Assembly (NCBI RefSeq): GCF_013201075.1
Contig: NZ_CP053708.1
Span: 363,001 to 427,000 of the forward strand
Reading direction: 5' to 3'
Length of the DNA: 64,000 bases
Origin: Lichenicola cladoniae
GTDB taxonomy: Bacteria > Pseudomonadota > Alphaproteobacteria > Acetobacterales > Acetobacteraceae
The notes beneath the pieces were generated by a model. That model saw only the letters and a program-made list of their open reading frames with translations, was not told the origin of the DNA and searched no databases. A program made the position numbers and the translations under genes. Shown one piece after another: positions 1 to 8,811 of the stretch (position 1 is its first letter; every line of letters begins with the position of its first letter).

Positions 1-92
1 AATGTGAAGCCGGAATAACTTTTCTTCCCCTCGATCAGGATAATCAACGCACCGTCATCCAGACCACTGAGCGTCACATGTCCAAGGATCAT
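1..92 (-). CDS. Probable CDS cut by the left edge (N-terminal about 30 codons)
   Basis: On the minus strand an ATG at 92 opens a frame that stays free of stops to the window edge. It reads MILGHVTLSG, then an acidic turn (LDD), a hydrophobic strand (ALIILIEG) and KKSYSG. The alternation looks protein-like, but about 30 codons are too few to assign a family. No clear Shine-Dalgarno sequence was seen. An upstream ATG in another frame ends after about 13 codons. Real coding is plausible, not certain. Confidence 0.35.
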   Translation of the reverse strand, partial: MILGHVTLSGLDDGALIILIEGKKSYSGFT

Positions 93-108
93 TCATAGTT
101 ATTCCGAG

Positions 109-130
109 GTCGATCCGATATCGGATCGAC
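109..130. repeat. Perfect 22-bp palindrome
   Basis: The bases read GTCGATCCGAT followed by its exact reverse complement ATCGGATCGAC, with no spacer. It lies 17 bp upstream of the putative leftward start at 92. A palindrome of this length suits a dimeric regulator or a recombination site. No T-run follows, so it is a poor intrinsic terminator. Confidence 0.6.
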
Positions 131-592
131 AATCAGCTTCATAACAGTATCAACCCGAACTCGCTCGATGAAGTGCAACTTGTTCCTATTCGGGAAGGCA
201 TAGATGAGGATCAAGTGTCGAGGTAGGGATATCGAGCGGCCAAACCGCGTGGTCTAACGGCTCGGCAAGCCCGGCAGGCCTGTCGCAAGGGCGGGGGGCG
301 AAATCTGCGCCTGCGGTCATGCGCGAGGGGGACTGCCTGCTGGAAGGCTGTTGCGAGACGAGCTTCCGGCGGTGATTGATAGCCTCTGGTGGATGTCACG
401 CTGCCTGAACCGCGTCCGGATCACGTCGCGAAGCATCAGGACGCCAGGATAATCGCAATGGCCGTGCCACCTCGAATGCTAGCCTCCGCCATGTAAAGGA
501 GGATCAAGCCTGGACACGGGGAGCAACCGCGGGAAGCAGGAGCAGCGCGAAATGCTTATTCGACGTCGGCTCGGGGTGGCCATGCAGGGGGG
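131..592. other. Gene-poor stretch left of the tRNA
   Basis: No convincing coding sequence was seen in either strand. The open frames here are 62 residues or shorter and rich in Arg and Pro, as expected of chance frames in GC-rich DNA. The stretch abuts the 3' end of a tRNA-Ala gene, a common integration point for islands, but no repeat of the tRNA end was noticed by eye. Confidence 0.5.
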
Positions 593-668
593 TGGTGGAG
601 CTGAGCGGGATCGAACCGCTGACCTCCTCATTGCGAACGAGGCGCTCTCCCAACTGAGCTACAGCCCC
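593..668 (-). tRNA. tRNA-Ala (anticodon CGC)
   Basis: The minus strand folds as a standard 76-nt tRNA. The acceptor arm starts GGGGCTG and ends CAGCTCC plus an encoded CCA. The D-arm is GCTC/GAGC, the anticodon stem is CCTCG/TGAGG with loop TTCGCAA (anticodon CGC, decoding GCG), and the T-arm is AGCGG TTCGATC CCGCT. All stems pair, with one G-U in the anticodon stem. Confidence 0.95.
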
Positions 669-814
669 GCCGTGCAGGCCGCGGATAAATAACCGAGGCT
701 GGGGGCAAGTCAAGGCCCATCCCCCTGCACGCCGGGTGCCGCCTTGGGTGCCGTTGCATGGCCGAACCGGGACCGTTAGTTTCGGGGCTACGACACACGT
801 TTAAGGACCATGCC

Positions 815-1135
815 GTGATCACGGCCATCTTTGCCCTGCTCTACCTCGTCATACGTATCTACGTGGCGGTGCTGCTGATTTCCTGCCTGTTCAGCCTGCT
901 GTTCGCATTCGGGGTTCTGGACAACCGCAATCGCCTGGTCCGCACCGTCGGCGAGTTCCTGTATCGCGCCACCGAGCCCGTGCTGGCACCGGTTCGCCGT
1001 ATCCTGCCGCAGTTCGGCAATGTCGATTTGAGCCCGCTGGTGGTCCTGCTGGTCGCCCAGTACCTGCTGGTGCCGCTGCTGATCGCCGTCGAGACGGCCA
1101 TCCTTACCCACTCGACGCAGCAATTCTTTTCGTGA
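815..1135 (+). CDS. YggT-family membrane protein
   Basis: A small protein of about 106 residues with two hydrophobic blocks typical of the YggT family. The first is near residues 1-35. The second, near the C-terminus, follows the family-like segment PVLAPVRRILP...DLSPLVVLLV. The GTG at 815 is preferred because AAGGA (803-807) lies 7 bases upstream. An in-frame ATG at 758 would add 19 residues but has no visible ribosome site. Its stop overlaps the start of the next gene (GTGA), so the two are probably co-translated. YggT proteins are linked to membrane and cell-division functions in other bacteria; the role here is unknown. Confidence 0.82.
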   Translation: MITAIFALLYLVIRIYVAVLLISCLFSLLFAFGVLDNRNRLVRTVGEFLYRATEPVLAPVRRILPQFGNVDLSPLVVLLVAQYLLVPLLIAVETAILTHSTQQFFS

Positions 1136-2115
1136 CCGGGTCGCCCGGTCCGGTTGCAACCGGGCCCGGGTCCGCCCGTCCGCGCGTCGCCGTCCTGATC
1201 CCCTGCTACAACGAGGAAGTGGCGATCGGCCAGGTGGTCCGCGACTTCCGGGCCTCGCTGCCCGGCGCGACGGTCCATGTCTATGACAACAACTCCACCG
1301 ACCGCACCCGCGACGTCGCCCGCGATGCCGGTGCCGTGGTCCGGCTCGAGACGCTGCAGGGCAAGGGCCACGTGGTCCGCCGCATGTTCGCCGACATCGA
1401 AGCCGACCTCTACGTGCTGGTCGACGGCGACGGCACCTACGATGCCGATGCCGCCCCGGACCTGATCCGGCTTCTGCGCAAGGATGGGTTGGACATGGTG
1501 AACGCGGCGCGGGTGACCGACCGCACTGCCGCCTACCGTCGTGGCCACGTGCTCGGCAACCAGGTGCTGACCGGGCTGGTGAACACCATCTTCGGCAAGC
1601 GCCTGTCGGACATGCTCTCCGGCTACCGGGTGTTCTCGCGCCGCTTCGTGAAGTCGTTCCCGGCCCTGTCGTCCGGCTTCGAGACGGAAACCGAGCTCAC
1701 GGTGCACGCACTCGAACTGCGCATGCCGATCGCCGAACTGCCGACCCGCTATATCGAGCGCCAGGAGGGATCGGTCTCCAAGCTGCACACCTATCGCGAC
1801 GGCGTGCGCATCCTGCGGACCATCGTCATCCTGATGAAGCAGGAGCGTCCGCTGGCGTTCTTCTCGGCGATCAGCGTGATCATGCTGCTGACCGGCCTGG
1901 GGCTCGGCATACCGGTGGTGCTGCAGTTCCTGGCGACCGGTACCGTGCCGAAGCTGCCGAGCGCGGTTCTCGCCCTCGGCTTCGTGCTGATCGCCTGCCT
2001 CAGCTTCGTCTGCGGCCTGATCCTCGACAGCGTCACCCGCGGCCGCCTCGAGTTCAAGCGGCTGGCCTACCTGTCGCATCCCGCCCCGGAGTTCGATCCC
2101 GGCAACGCGTCCTGA
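1132..2115 (+). CDS. GT2 family glycosyltransferase, polyprenyl-phosphate sugar transferase type
   Basis: 327 residues. The N-terminal GT-A fold begins VAVLIPCYNEE (about residues 20-30), followed by VYDNNSTDRT and the metal-binding stretch VLVDGDGTYDAD near residue 100, as in dolichol-phosphate mannosyltransferase-like enzymes. The acceptor-loop signature SDMLSGYRVFSRR follows. Two hydrophobic segments at the C-terminus (about 240-265 and 275-300) should anchor it in the inner membrane. The likely job is moving an activated sugar to undecaprenyl phosphate for envelope glycan synthesis; donor and acceptor cannot be read from sequence. The GTG start overlaps the YggT stop by 4 bases. Confidence 0.88.
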   Translation: MTGSPGPVATGPGSARPRVAVLIPCYNEEVAIGQVVRDFRASLPGATVHVYDNNSTDRTRDVARDAGAVVRLETLQGKGHVVRRMFADIEADLYVLVDGDGTYDADAAPDLIRLLRKDGLDMVNAARVTDRTAAYRRGHVLGNQVLTGLVNTIFGKRLSDMLSGYRVFSRRFVKSFPALSSGFETETELTVHALELRMPIAELPTRYIERQEGSVSKLHTYRDGVRILRTIVILMKQERPLAFFSAISVIMLLTGLGLGIPVVLQFLATGTVPKLPSAVLALGFVLIACLSFVCGLILDSVTRGRLEFKRLAYLSHPAPEFDPGNAS

Positions 2116-2297
2116 ACCGGTGGGCGGACGTCGGACCTTGTTCATTTCGGACTTCGACGCTGCAGCGTAGAATGAGAATTTCACTTTACCCGTGATAGTT
2201 ATGCTGCTTGCCTCACCGGCCACGGGAGATTGATGCTCCCGGAAACAGAGGAGATGCCCTTGGATCATTTGCATCCACGCCGATCGCCCTGCTGCCC

Positions 2298-3731
2298 ATG
2301 AGCAGTTCGACGCTTCCCGATCCGGCCTCGGCGAGTATCGCCATCGTCGGTGCGGGCTTCAGCGGCACCTTGCTGGCGCTGCATCTGCTGCAGCGCAGCC
2401 CGCCGCAGACCCGCGTGATCCTGATCGAGCGCAATGCCCAGTTCGGGCGCGGCGCCGCCTACTCGACCGGCAACTCGAGCCACCTGCTGAATGTGCCCGC
2501 CGGCAAGATGAGCGCCTTCCATTCGCGTCCGCTCGACTTCCTGCACTGGCTGCAGTCGCTGTCCGAGGCCGACCTGTGCGGCATCGTGCCGGGTCCCGGC
2601 ACCTTCGTGCCGCGGCGGATGTTCGGCCGCTACATCCGCCATTTGGTCAATCTCGAGATGAAGGTGCCCGAGCACGGCGACCAGCTCGAGCTGGTCCGCG
2701 GCGACGTCACCGACATCGAGCCGAACGGCGGCGGCCTGACACTCACGCTCGATCGCAACCGGACCATCACCGCCGACCGCGCCGTGCTGGCGACCGGAAA
2801 CTTCCCGCCGGCAGCCCCTCCGGTCGAGGATCCGGCCTTCTACGACAGCCCCGCCTACAAGCCCGACCCCTGGGGGCCGGACACGCTGGCCGATCTCGAT
2901 CCGGACATGCCGGTGCTGCTGATCGGCACCGGCCTGACCACCATCGACACCATCGTCTCGCTGCTCGACCAGGGCCATCGCGGGCCGATCACCGCCCTGT
3001 CGCGGCGCGGCCTGATGCCGCATCGGCATGCCGCAGGCGGGGCCGGTTCGGCGCCGGAGACAGACTCCTTTCCGACCAGGCTGAACGTCCTGACCCGTGC
3101 GCTCCGCAGCAGCAGCCTGCGGCAGGCGACGATCGGCGGCAGCTGGCACGCGGTGATCGACGAACTCCGCCCGATCACCACCGAGCTGTGGCAGGCGATG
3201 TGCACCGCCGACCGGCAGCGGTTCCTGCGCCATCTGCGTCCGTGGTGGGACACCCATCGTCATCGGGTGTCGGGCCCGGTCGCCGACCGGATCGAGGCGG
3301 CGCGTGCAAGCGGCCAGCTTCGGGTCCGCGCCGGACGGATCCGCAGCTACCGCCAGGATGGTCCCGATGCCGAGGTCGAGGTGGTGTTCCGGCCCCGATT
3401 CGCCGACGAACTGGACAGCGTGACGGTCGGCCGTGTCATCAACTGCGCCGGGCCGGATGCGGATTACAGCAGGATCCGTGATCCGCTGGTGCGCAGGCTG
3501 CTGGGCAAGGGGCTGGCACGCCCGGATGCGCTCTGCCTCGGCCTGGACGTGACCACCAATTGCGCGCTGCTCGGGGCGGACGGATCGATCTCCCGCCGGC
3601 TATTTGCCGTGGGCCCGGTCACCAAGGGCACGTTCTGGGAAATGACCGCGGTTCCCGACATCCGCCAGCAGGCCGAGTTCCTGGCCGGTCAGCTGGCCGC
3701 CCTGGTCCGCCCCGGGCCGGTACTGGCCTAG
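2298..3731 (+). CDS. FAD/NAD(P)-binding protein, YdhS-like (COG4529 type)
   Basis: About 477 residues. The N-terminus has a Rossmann fingerprint IAIVGAGFSGTLLALHLL and then the family-like segments GRGAAYSTGNSSHLLNVPAG and GKMSAFHSRPLDFLHWL. A second nucleotide-binding glycine motif, VLLIGTGLTTIDTI, lies near residue 210, and a closing FAD-type segment with GPVTKGTFWEMTA lies near the C-terminus. Such proteins are predicted oxidoreductases of unknown substrate. The ATG at 2298 puts the fingerprint near the N-terminus; a TTG at 2208 would add 30 residues of poor composition. It is convergent with mlaA. Confidence 0.82.
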   Translation: MSSSTLPDPASASIAIVGAGFSGTLLALHLLQRSPPQTRVILIERNAQFGRGAAYSTGNSSHLLNVPAGKMSAFHSRPLDFLHWLQSLSEADLCGIVPGPGTFVPRRMFGRYIRHLVNLEMKVPEHGDQLELVRGDVTDIEPNGGGLTLTLDRNRTITADRAVLATGNFPPAAPPVEDPAFYDSPAYKPDPWGPDTLADLDPDMPVLLIGTGLTTIDTIVSLLDQGHRGPITALSRRGLMPHRHAAGGAGSAPETDSFPTRLNVLTRALRSSSLRQATIGGSWHAVIDELRPITTELWQAMCTADRQRFLRHLRPWWDTHRHRVSGPVADRIEAARASGQLRVRAGRIRSYRQDGPDAEVEVVFRPRFADELDSVTVGRVINCAGPDADYSRIRDPLVRRLLGKGLARPDALCLGLDVTTNCALLGADGSISRRLFAVGPVTKGTFWEMTAVPDIRQQAEFLAGQLAALVRPGPVLA

Positions 3732-3755
3732 GTCTCTAGACCATCAGGGTCGGCA

Positions 3756-3774
3756 GGCCGGGCATGACCCGGCC
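3756..3774. terminator. Hairpin between convergent genes
   Basis: A perfect 7-bp stem GGCCGGG/CCCGGCC with loop CATGA lies between two convergent stop codons (3731 and 3783). There is no T-run on either side, so it may act only weakly or together with other factors. Confidence 0.45.
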
Positions 3775-3782
3775 GCCAGCCG

Positions 3783-4730
3783 TCAGGGCTGCGTCTGGGA
3801 TCGCCCGATCGCGCCGACGGCCGGACTGATCGACGGCGCCGGAAGGCTGCCATGCCCGGTATTGCCGCTATCCGCCGGCGGAGCCTGTCCGACCGTGTTG
3901 TTGGCGTTCGGATACCAGTCCGGCACCGTCGCGCGCCGGTCGTTCCGGACCGCGTCGACATCGGTCTGCCGGATCTGGCGATAGAGCGAGCGCTGGGTGG
4001 CATAGGGGTCCAGCGCCTGCTCGTTCAGCTTCTTGAGATCGTCGATATGCGGCGCGATGCCGTCGACCGCGGCCAGCCCGGTCGAGATCGTGTTCAGGTG
4101 GTTGATGCCGTTGAACGCGACCCAGGTGTAGGGGCTGACAATGGTGTCGACGCCGCGGCCGACGCCGTCGCGTACGCCGGAGGGGCCGAACACCGGGAGA
4201 TAGAGATACGGGCCGGCGGGAATGCCCCAGAGGGCCAGTGTCGTGGCGCCCTCGGCCGAATGGTCCGGGTAGCCGATCAGCTTGGCCACATCGAACACGC
4301 CGCCGATGCCGGCAGTCGAGTTGACGATGAAGCGCACGAACGTATCGCCGGCGCGGCGCGGCTTGGTTTCCAGCACATCGTTGGCGAGCTGCACCGGCGA
4401 GGCCAGGTTGTTCAGCACGTTATGGATGCCGGTCCGCACCGGAGCCGGGAATATGTAGTTGTAGCCACGCGCCACCGGGGTCAGCACGTAGGTCAGCAGC
4501 CCGTCGTTGAAGGCGTAGAACACCCGGTTGGTCGGCTCGAGCGGGTCGTTGTTCGCCTTGTAGTCTGCCAGCGCGTCAGGGTCGCTGGCCGGCGGACGCG
4601 TCGCACAGCCGCCGACCGAGAGCGACGTTATCAGCACTGCTGCCAACGAGGCGGAAAACGGGGCAGCCGAAGCCATGCCACGTCGGCCAGGCTTCGAGCC
4701 TGTCCGTGCCGCCCGGATCAACTGCCGCAT
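3783..4730 (-). CDS. mlaA: MlaA (VacJ) family phospholipid-trafficking lipoprotein
   Basis: About 315 residues. The N-terminal signal ends in a lipobox (LSVGGC), so the mature protein should be a lipoprotein of the outer membrane. Family hallmarks follow: NDPLEPTNRVFYAFND, a segment on pore and porin contacts (NNLASPVQLANDVL), FIVNSTAGIGGVFDVA, and WGIPAGPYLYLPVFGPSGVRD. MlaA removes misplaced phospholipids from the outer leaflet, together with the MlaFEDB-MlaC system, which is not in this window. The ATG at 4730 is chosen because GGGAGG stands 4 bases upstream; upstream codons encode an acidic run unlike a signal peptide. The Pro/Ser-rich tail is variable. Confidence 0.93.
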   Translation of the reverse strand: MRQLIRAARTGSKPGRRGMASAAPFSASLAAVLITSLSVGGCATRPPASDPDALADYKANNDPLEPTNRVFYAFNDGLLTYVLTPVARGYNYIFPAPVRTGIHNVLNNLASPVQLANDVLETKPRRAGDTFVRFIVNSTAGIGGVFDVAKLIGYPDHSAEGATTLALWGIPAGPYLYLPVFGPSGVRDGVGRGVDTIVSPYTWVAFNGINHLNTISTGLAAVDGIAPHIDDLKKLNEQALDPYATQRSLYRQIRQTDVDAVRNDRRATVPDWYPNANNTVGQAPPADSGNTGHGSLPAPSISPAVGAIGRSQTQP

Positions 4731-4888
4731 CGTGCCTCCCCAGTCTTCGCCATCGTCTTCGCCATCGTCATCGTCGCCGCGCATGCGCAGAGTCTGCCGC
4801 ATGAGTAGAAGCTACCGCCGCCGCCGGGAAGAGCAGCCGGGACACAGCAACCCGTGAAGCGACACGACGCCGGTAACGGACCGGATCG

Positions 4889-5683
4889 CTAGACCCGGAA
4901 CACGTAGTTCGCGCCCGGCTTGCGCTCGATATCGGGTGGGAAGGCAGCACGCTTCTCGTCGAAGTAGCGGCGGCGATGGTCGCCCGCGTCGGCCCGGTTG
5001 TAGGTGAGGTACAGCACCCGGCGCGACCCGTCGGTCAGGTTCGGCTTGGAGGCATGCGGCACGAAGCTGTCGAAGAAGATCACGTCGCCGGGCTCGGTCG
5101 GAACCGCGACCAGCCCGAGCTCGTCCTCGGACAGCGGCGTCCATTCCGCGCCGATCAGGGCATGCGCGCGCGGAGCGGTGGCGATCTCGAGGCAGCCATT
5201 CTGGATCGTGGCCGCGTCGATGGTGACCAGGGCGGTCACGAAGATCGGTGCATACACGGTCCAGCCAGCCTGCTGGTCCTGGTGCGCCTTGAAGCCGTCC
5301 CCGCCCGGGTACTTGAAGTTGATCTTGTCCTTGAACAGCACGGTCTCGCCATCCATCAGCACCGACAGCCAGCGGCTCAGTGCGCCATGCCGGGCGACCT
5401 CGTCCATGACCGCATCGTGGCTGCAGAAATCCTCGATCCGCTGAACCACGCGCTGGCCGGACTGAAGGAGGCTGTCCTCGTGATAGACCATCTGGCCGCC
5501 GACGATTTCGGGGGCCGCCGCGATCTCGCCGGTGCGATCGATCAGCGCCCTGGTCTCGGCGGGCGAGAAGAACCCGCGCACGACGAGGTATCCGTCACGA
5601 CGCATCGCCTGGATCTCGGCGACCGTCGGCATCCGCGCGCCGGCGCAGTCGATCGCCGGCCGGGGCTGGAACGCGGCGTTCAT
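4889..5683 (-). CDS. Phytanoyl-CoA dioxygenase (PhyH) family Fe(II)/2-oxoglutarate oxygenase
   Basis: About 264 residues. The fold is marked by RDGYLVVRGFFSP near residue 28, the iron-binding HQD of HQDQQAGW, a distal His in SFVPHASKPN, and the 2-oxoglutarate Arg region SRRVLYLTYN. Its ATG overlaps the stop of the nucleotidyltransferase upstream (ATGA), so it is co-translated with that gene in the phosphonate locus. PhyH enzymes acting on phosphonates are known (PhnY hydroxylates 2-aminoethylphosphonate). A hydroxylase acting on the locus product is therefore the leading inference. Substrate identity cannot be proven from sequence. Confidence 0.85.
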   Translation of the reverse strand: MNAAFQPRPAIDCAGARMPTVAEIQAMRRDGYLVVRGFFSPAETRALIDRTGEIAAAPEIVGGQMVYHEDSLLQSGQRVVQRIEDFCSHDAVMDEVARHGALSRWLSVLMDGETVLFKDKINFKYPGGDGFKAHQDQQAGWTVYAPIFVTALVTIDAATIQNGCLEIATAPRAHALIGAEWTPLSEDELGLVAVPTEPGDVIFFDSFVPHASKPNLTDGSRRVLYLTYNRADAGDHRRRYFDEKRAAFPPDIERKPGANYVFRV

Positions 5684-6489
5684 GCTGCGCCTCCGTCGAG
5701 CAGGGGCAGCAGGGCTTCGGCTTTGACCACGTCTTCCATGAAATCGATCTCCGTCCAGGGTAGCCCGCTGACGTCCTCGAACCCGAACATCGGCGAAGCC
5801 GATGCGCCGGCCCGGGAGGCGTCGTCGCGGATGAGGGCCCGAATAGGCTCCTCGTATTCGATCATGCGACCGCCGCCGGAGACGGTCGCATGCACACGCA
5901 AGGCCAGGCTGGCAGCGATATCTGCCGAGAACCGGAAGAAACCGACCGACTCGCCGTACCATAGATGGGGTGCGTCGGGCTGCTTGGCGAAATCGACGAT
6001 CCGTCCGTCCGCATCGACGCAGATCCGGACCGGTTCGTCGCCGGGCTCGATCTCGCGATCCAGCAGCAGCACCGCCGGATGGGTGCTGCCGAACAGCCGC
6101 TCGATCATCGCCTGGCCGTAGAGGACGTCGGCATCCATCAGCACGACCGGGCCGCCATTCTCCACCACCGCCCGCCCGGCATCGAGGGACACGATGCTGC
6201 CCTCATGCCAGTCCGGATTGTGGATCAGGGTCACGCTGTCGCGTCGTCCCAGCCGCTCGAGTTCCGCCTCGATCAAATGGGCCTGGTAGCCCACGACCAG
6301 ATGGACGGGTCCGGCGCCGGCTTGCGCCAGCCTTTCGAGATGACGCTGCAGCAGGGTCCGGCCACCGAAGGGGAGCAGGATCTTCGGGATGCCGGAAGCG
6401 GGGCCGTCGGTTCCCGAAAGGCGGCGTCCGCGTCCTGCGGCGAGGATCAGGACCGGGGGAGGAGCCCAGGCATGGGGACGTAGGCTCAT
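5680..6489 (-). CDS. Stand-alone sugar-type nucleotidyltransferase, phosphonate-associated
   Basis: 269 residues with the canonical signature LILAAGRGRRL near residue 14, the PK motif (GIPKILLPFGGRTLL), the metal Asp region VVLMDADVLYG, and a C-terminal WTEIDFMEDV of the kind seen in LicC/PntC-like cytidylyltransferases. It probably activates a small phosphonate or phospho-alcohol with CTP so that it can be transferred to a glycan or lipid. It heads a two-gene minus-strand operon with the PhyH oxygenase and is divergent from the PEP mutase fusion across an 80-bp gap. The exact nucleotide and acceptor are inferred, not seen. Confidence 0.82.
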   Translation of the reverse strand: MSLRPHAWAPPPVLILAAGRGRRLSGTDGPASGIPKILLPFGGRTLLQRHLERLAQAGAGPVHLVVGYQAHLIEAELERLGRRDSVTLIHNPDWHEGSIVSLDAGRAVVENGGPVVLMDADVLYGQAMIERLFGSTHPAVLLLDREIEPGDEPVRICVDADGRIVDFAKQPDAPHLWYGESVGFFRFSADIAASLALRVHATVSGGGRMIEYEEPIRALIRDDASRAGASASPMFGFEDVSGLPWTEIDFMEDVVKAEALLPLLDGGAA

Positions 6490-6568
6490 CGCTTATTGTG
6501 GCCAATCCATACGGAATGATAGAAGAGTTTAGGACAATTACATGACACTCCGATGAGGATCGCGCAAA

Positions 6569-8368
6569 TTGACGACCGGGACTGAGCCGACCCGCAACAT
6601 GAAGTTGCGCGATCTCGATGGTACACGTTCCGGCGCATCAAGCCCTCAACAGTCCCAAGCCCCCGTTTCGCGCTTCTCGCGGCTTCGCGCGATGCTCGCC
6701 GGCCCGGATCTCTCCTTCCTGATGGAGGCGCATAGTGGCCTCTCCGCCAAGATCGTCGAGGAAGCGGGCTTCCAGGGCATCTGGGGCTCCGGCCTCTCGA
6801 TGTCCGCGGCACTCGGGCTGCGCGACAACAACGAGGCGTCCTGGTCGCAGGTGCTCGAGCAGGTCGAATACATGGCCGATGCGACCTCGCTGCCGATCCT
6901 GCTGGACGGCGATACCGGGCACGGCAACTTCAACAATGTCCGCCGCTTCGTGCGCAAGCTGTGCGAGCGCGGCGTTGCCGGCGTCTGCATCGAGGACAAG
7001 CTGTTCCCCAAGACCAACAGCTTCATCGGCGAGGCCCAGCCGCTTGCCGACATGGAGGAGTTCTGCGGCCGCATCCGGGCCGGCAAGGACAGCCAGACCG
7101 ACGATGATTTCTCGATCGTGGCCCGGATCGAGGCGCTGATCTCCGGCCATTCGATGGACGAGGCGTTGCGCCGTGCCGAGGCCTATCACCAGGCTGGTGC
7201 CGATGCGATCCTGATCCATTCCAAGAAGCGCACCGCGAACGAGATCATCGGTTTCATGGAGCGCTGGGGCAATCGCTGCCCGGTGGTGATCGTGCCCACC
7301 ATGTACTACGGCACGCCCACCGACGCGTTCCGCAAGGCCGGCGTGTCGACCATCATCTGGGCCAACCACCTGGTCCGTGCCTCGATCACCGCGATGCGCA
7401 CCACGGCCGCCCATATCCATGCCGACCAGAGCCTGACCCAGGTCGAGGGCCGCGTCGCCAGCGTGAAGGACATCTTCGCGCTGATGGACAACGACGAACT
7501 GGAGACCGCCGGCGACCGCTATCTGCCGGTGACCGGTGGCCCGGGCATGACCGATCCCGCGATCGCCGAAGCCACCGGTGCCGCCGGCGATCTCGCGGCA
7601 AGCGATGCGCCGGTGCGCGGCATCGTGCTGGCCGCGTCCCAGGGCGAGGCGCTCGGCCCACTCACCGCCGACCGGCCGAAATGCATGGTCGACGTGCGCG
7701 GTCGTCCGCTGCTGAGCCAGCTGCTGGACACGCTGCGCCAGAGCGGCGTGCGCGACATTGCCGTAGTCCGCGGCTTCGCGAAGGATGCGATCAGCGCCGA
7801 AACGGTGCCCTCGGCCGGCCTGACCCTGCTCGACAACGACCGGTTCGCGACCACCGGCGAAGTGGCGTCGCTGCTGCGTGCCGCCGATCGGCTGACCGGC
7901 GAGACCGTGCTGGTCTATGGCGACGTGTTGTTCCGCCGCTACATCCTGGACGCGCTGATGGGCGTGGAGGCGGACATCGTCATAGCCGTGGATGCGCTGC
8001 GCCAGCGGGCCGAGGGCCAGCGCGGCGCCCATAACCCGCACCCGCGCGACTTGGTGCTGGCCGACAAGCCGTTCTCGACCAGCTACCTCGACGACGAACC
8101 CGCGATCCTCTCGGCGATCGGCAGCGTGGCCGTTGGTGACAGCATGGGCGAGTGGATCGGCCTGATGCGGCTGAGCGCGCGTGGCGCCGGCCTGGTGCGG
8201 GCCGAGCTCGAATCGATGCAGGCCGACGGCTCGGCCGACCACGCCGATATCCCGGCTCTGCTCGCACGGGTCGCCGCAAGGCATCCGGTGGCGGTGCACT
8301 ACATCACCGGGCATTGGCTCGATGTGGACACCATGACCGACCTGGCGGACGCGCGAAACTTCTCCTGA
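6569..8368 (+). CDS. Phosphoenolpyruvate mutase fused to a nucleotidyltransferase-like domain
   Basis: 599 residues. Residues about 35-320 are PEP mutase (isocitrate lyase superfamily): DGDTGHGN at 113-120 and the diagnostic [10 protein letters not shown] loop at 142-151, which separates mutases from lyases. This enzyme makes the C-P bond, turning PEP into phosphonopyruvate. Residues about 350-599 resemble a nucleotidyltransferase of the PntC type ([36 protein letters not shown]), but the usual LAAGxGxR signature reads [10 protein letters not shown]. The TTG start is preferred because GAGGA (6555-6559) lies 9 bases upstream; an ATG at 6599 lacks such a site. Mutase call is firm; activity of the second domain is uncertain. 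Confidence 0.92.
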   Translation: MTTGTEPTRNMKLRDLDGTRSGASSPQQSQAPVSRFSRLRAMLAGPDLSFLMEAHSGLSAKIVEEAGFQGIWGSGLSMSAALGLRDNNEASWSQVLEQVEYMADATSLPILLDGDTGHGNFNNVRRFVRKLCERGVAGVCIEDKLFPKTNSFIGEAQPLADMEEFCGRIRAGKDSQTDDDFSIVARIEALISGHSMDEALRRAEAYHQAGADAILIHSKKRTANEIIGFMERWGNRCPVVIVPTMYYGTPTDAFRKAGVSTIIWANHLVRASITAMRTTAAHIHADQSLTQVEGRVASVKDIFALMDNDELETAGDRYLPVTGGPGMTDPAIAEATGAAGDLAASDAPVRGIVLAASQGEALGPLTADRPKCMVDVRGRPLLSQLLDTLRQSGVRDIAVVRGFAKDAISAETVPSAGLTLLDNDRFATTGEVASLLRAADRLTGETVLVYGDVLFRRYILDALMGVEADIVIAVDALRQRAEGQRGAHNPHPRDLVLADKPFSTSYLDDEPAILSAIGSVAVGDSMGEWIGLMRLSARGAGLVRAELESMQADGSADHADIPALLARVAARHPVAVHYITGHWLDVDTMTDLADARNFS

Positions 8369-8428
8369 TCCTGGCAGCGGGTTGGTGTCGAGCCCATCTA
8401 CAGGGCCCGACACCGAACCGAGGTCGTC

Positions 8429-8758
8429 ATGCGCCGTCTGATCCTGCTGGTCCTGCCGATCGTCACCGCATGCGCGGCCTCACCCGTCCGGGAAGCGCAC
8501 GAGAGCGACGTCCACTGCATCCATCGGCTCTACGATTTCCCGAACCGTTCCAGCCCGTTCCCGACCGCCGCCAGCCAGTGCGCCGTGAACCGGACGGTCG
8601 ACCTGACCGGCGACCCGTATTTCCAGGTGCTCGCCAGCAGCCTCAATGTCCCGTTCATCGACCGCAACCCGAAGCATGACAGCAGCATCGTGCTGACCGG
8701 CAGCAGGGTCGCCCAACCGACCGACCAGCCCCCACCGCCGCAGGTGTCCCTGCGCTGA
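8429..8758 (+). CDS. Small predicted lipoprotein
   Basis: 109 residues. The start MRRLILLVLPIVTAC has a basic head, a short hydrophobic stretch and a lipobox-like TAC, so the protein is probably lipid-anchored. The remainder has two further Cys and a Pro-rich tail. No family was recognised. It sits between the PEP mutase and phosphonopyruvate decarboxylase genes on the same strand (gaps of 60 and 53 bp), so it is probably co-transcribed with them. GAGG lies upstream of the ATG. Confidence 0.65.
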   Translation: MRRLILLVLPIVTACAASPVREAHESDVHCIHRLYDFPNRSSPFPTAASQCAVNRTVDLTGDPYFQVLASSLNVPFIDRNPKHDSSIVLTGSRVAQPTDQPPPPQVSLR

Positions 8759-8811
8759 GAGGGAGACTGAGAAGGGTTTTCCCCGGCATCCGATCGGTCT
8801 AAGCCGGCGAC

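Noticed and set aside
593-668. tRNA-Ala as an island attachment site
   Set aside because: No duplicated tRNA 3' end and no integrase gene were seen in the window.
859-2274. Minus-strand open frame of 471 codons
   Set aside because: Antisense to the glycosyltransferase and YggT genes, low-complexity and without domain features.
8368-8428. Separate promoter between the PEP mutase and lipoprotein genes
   Set aside because: The 60-bp gap shows no convincing -35/-10 pair; co-transcription is simpler.
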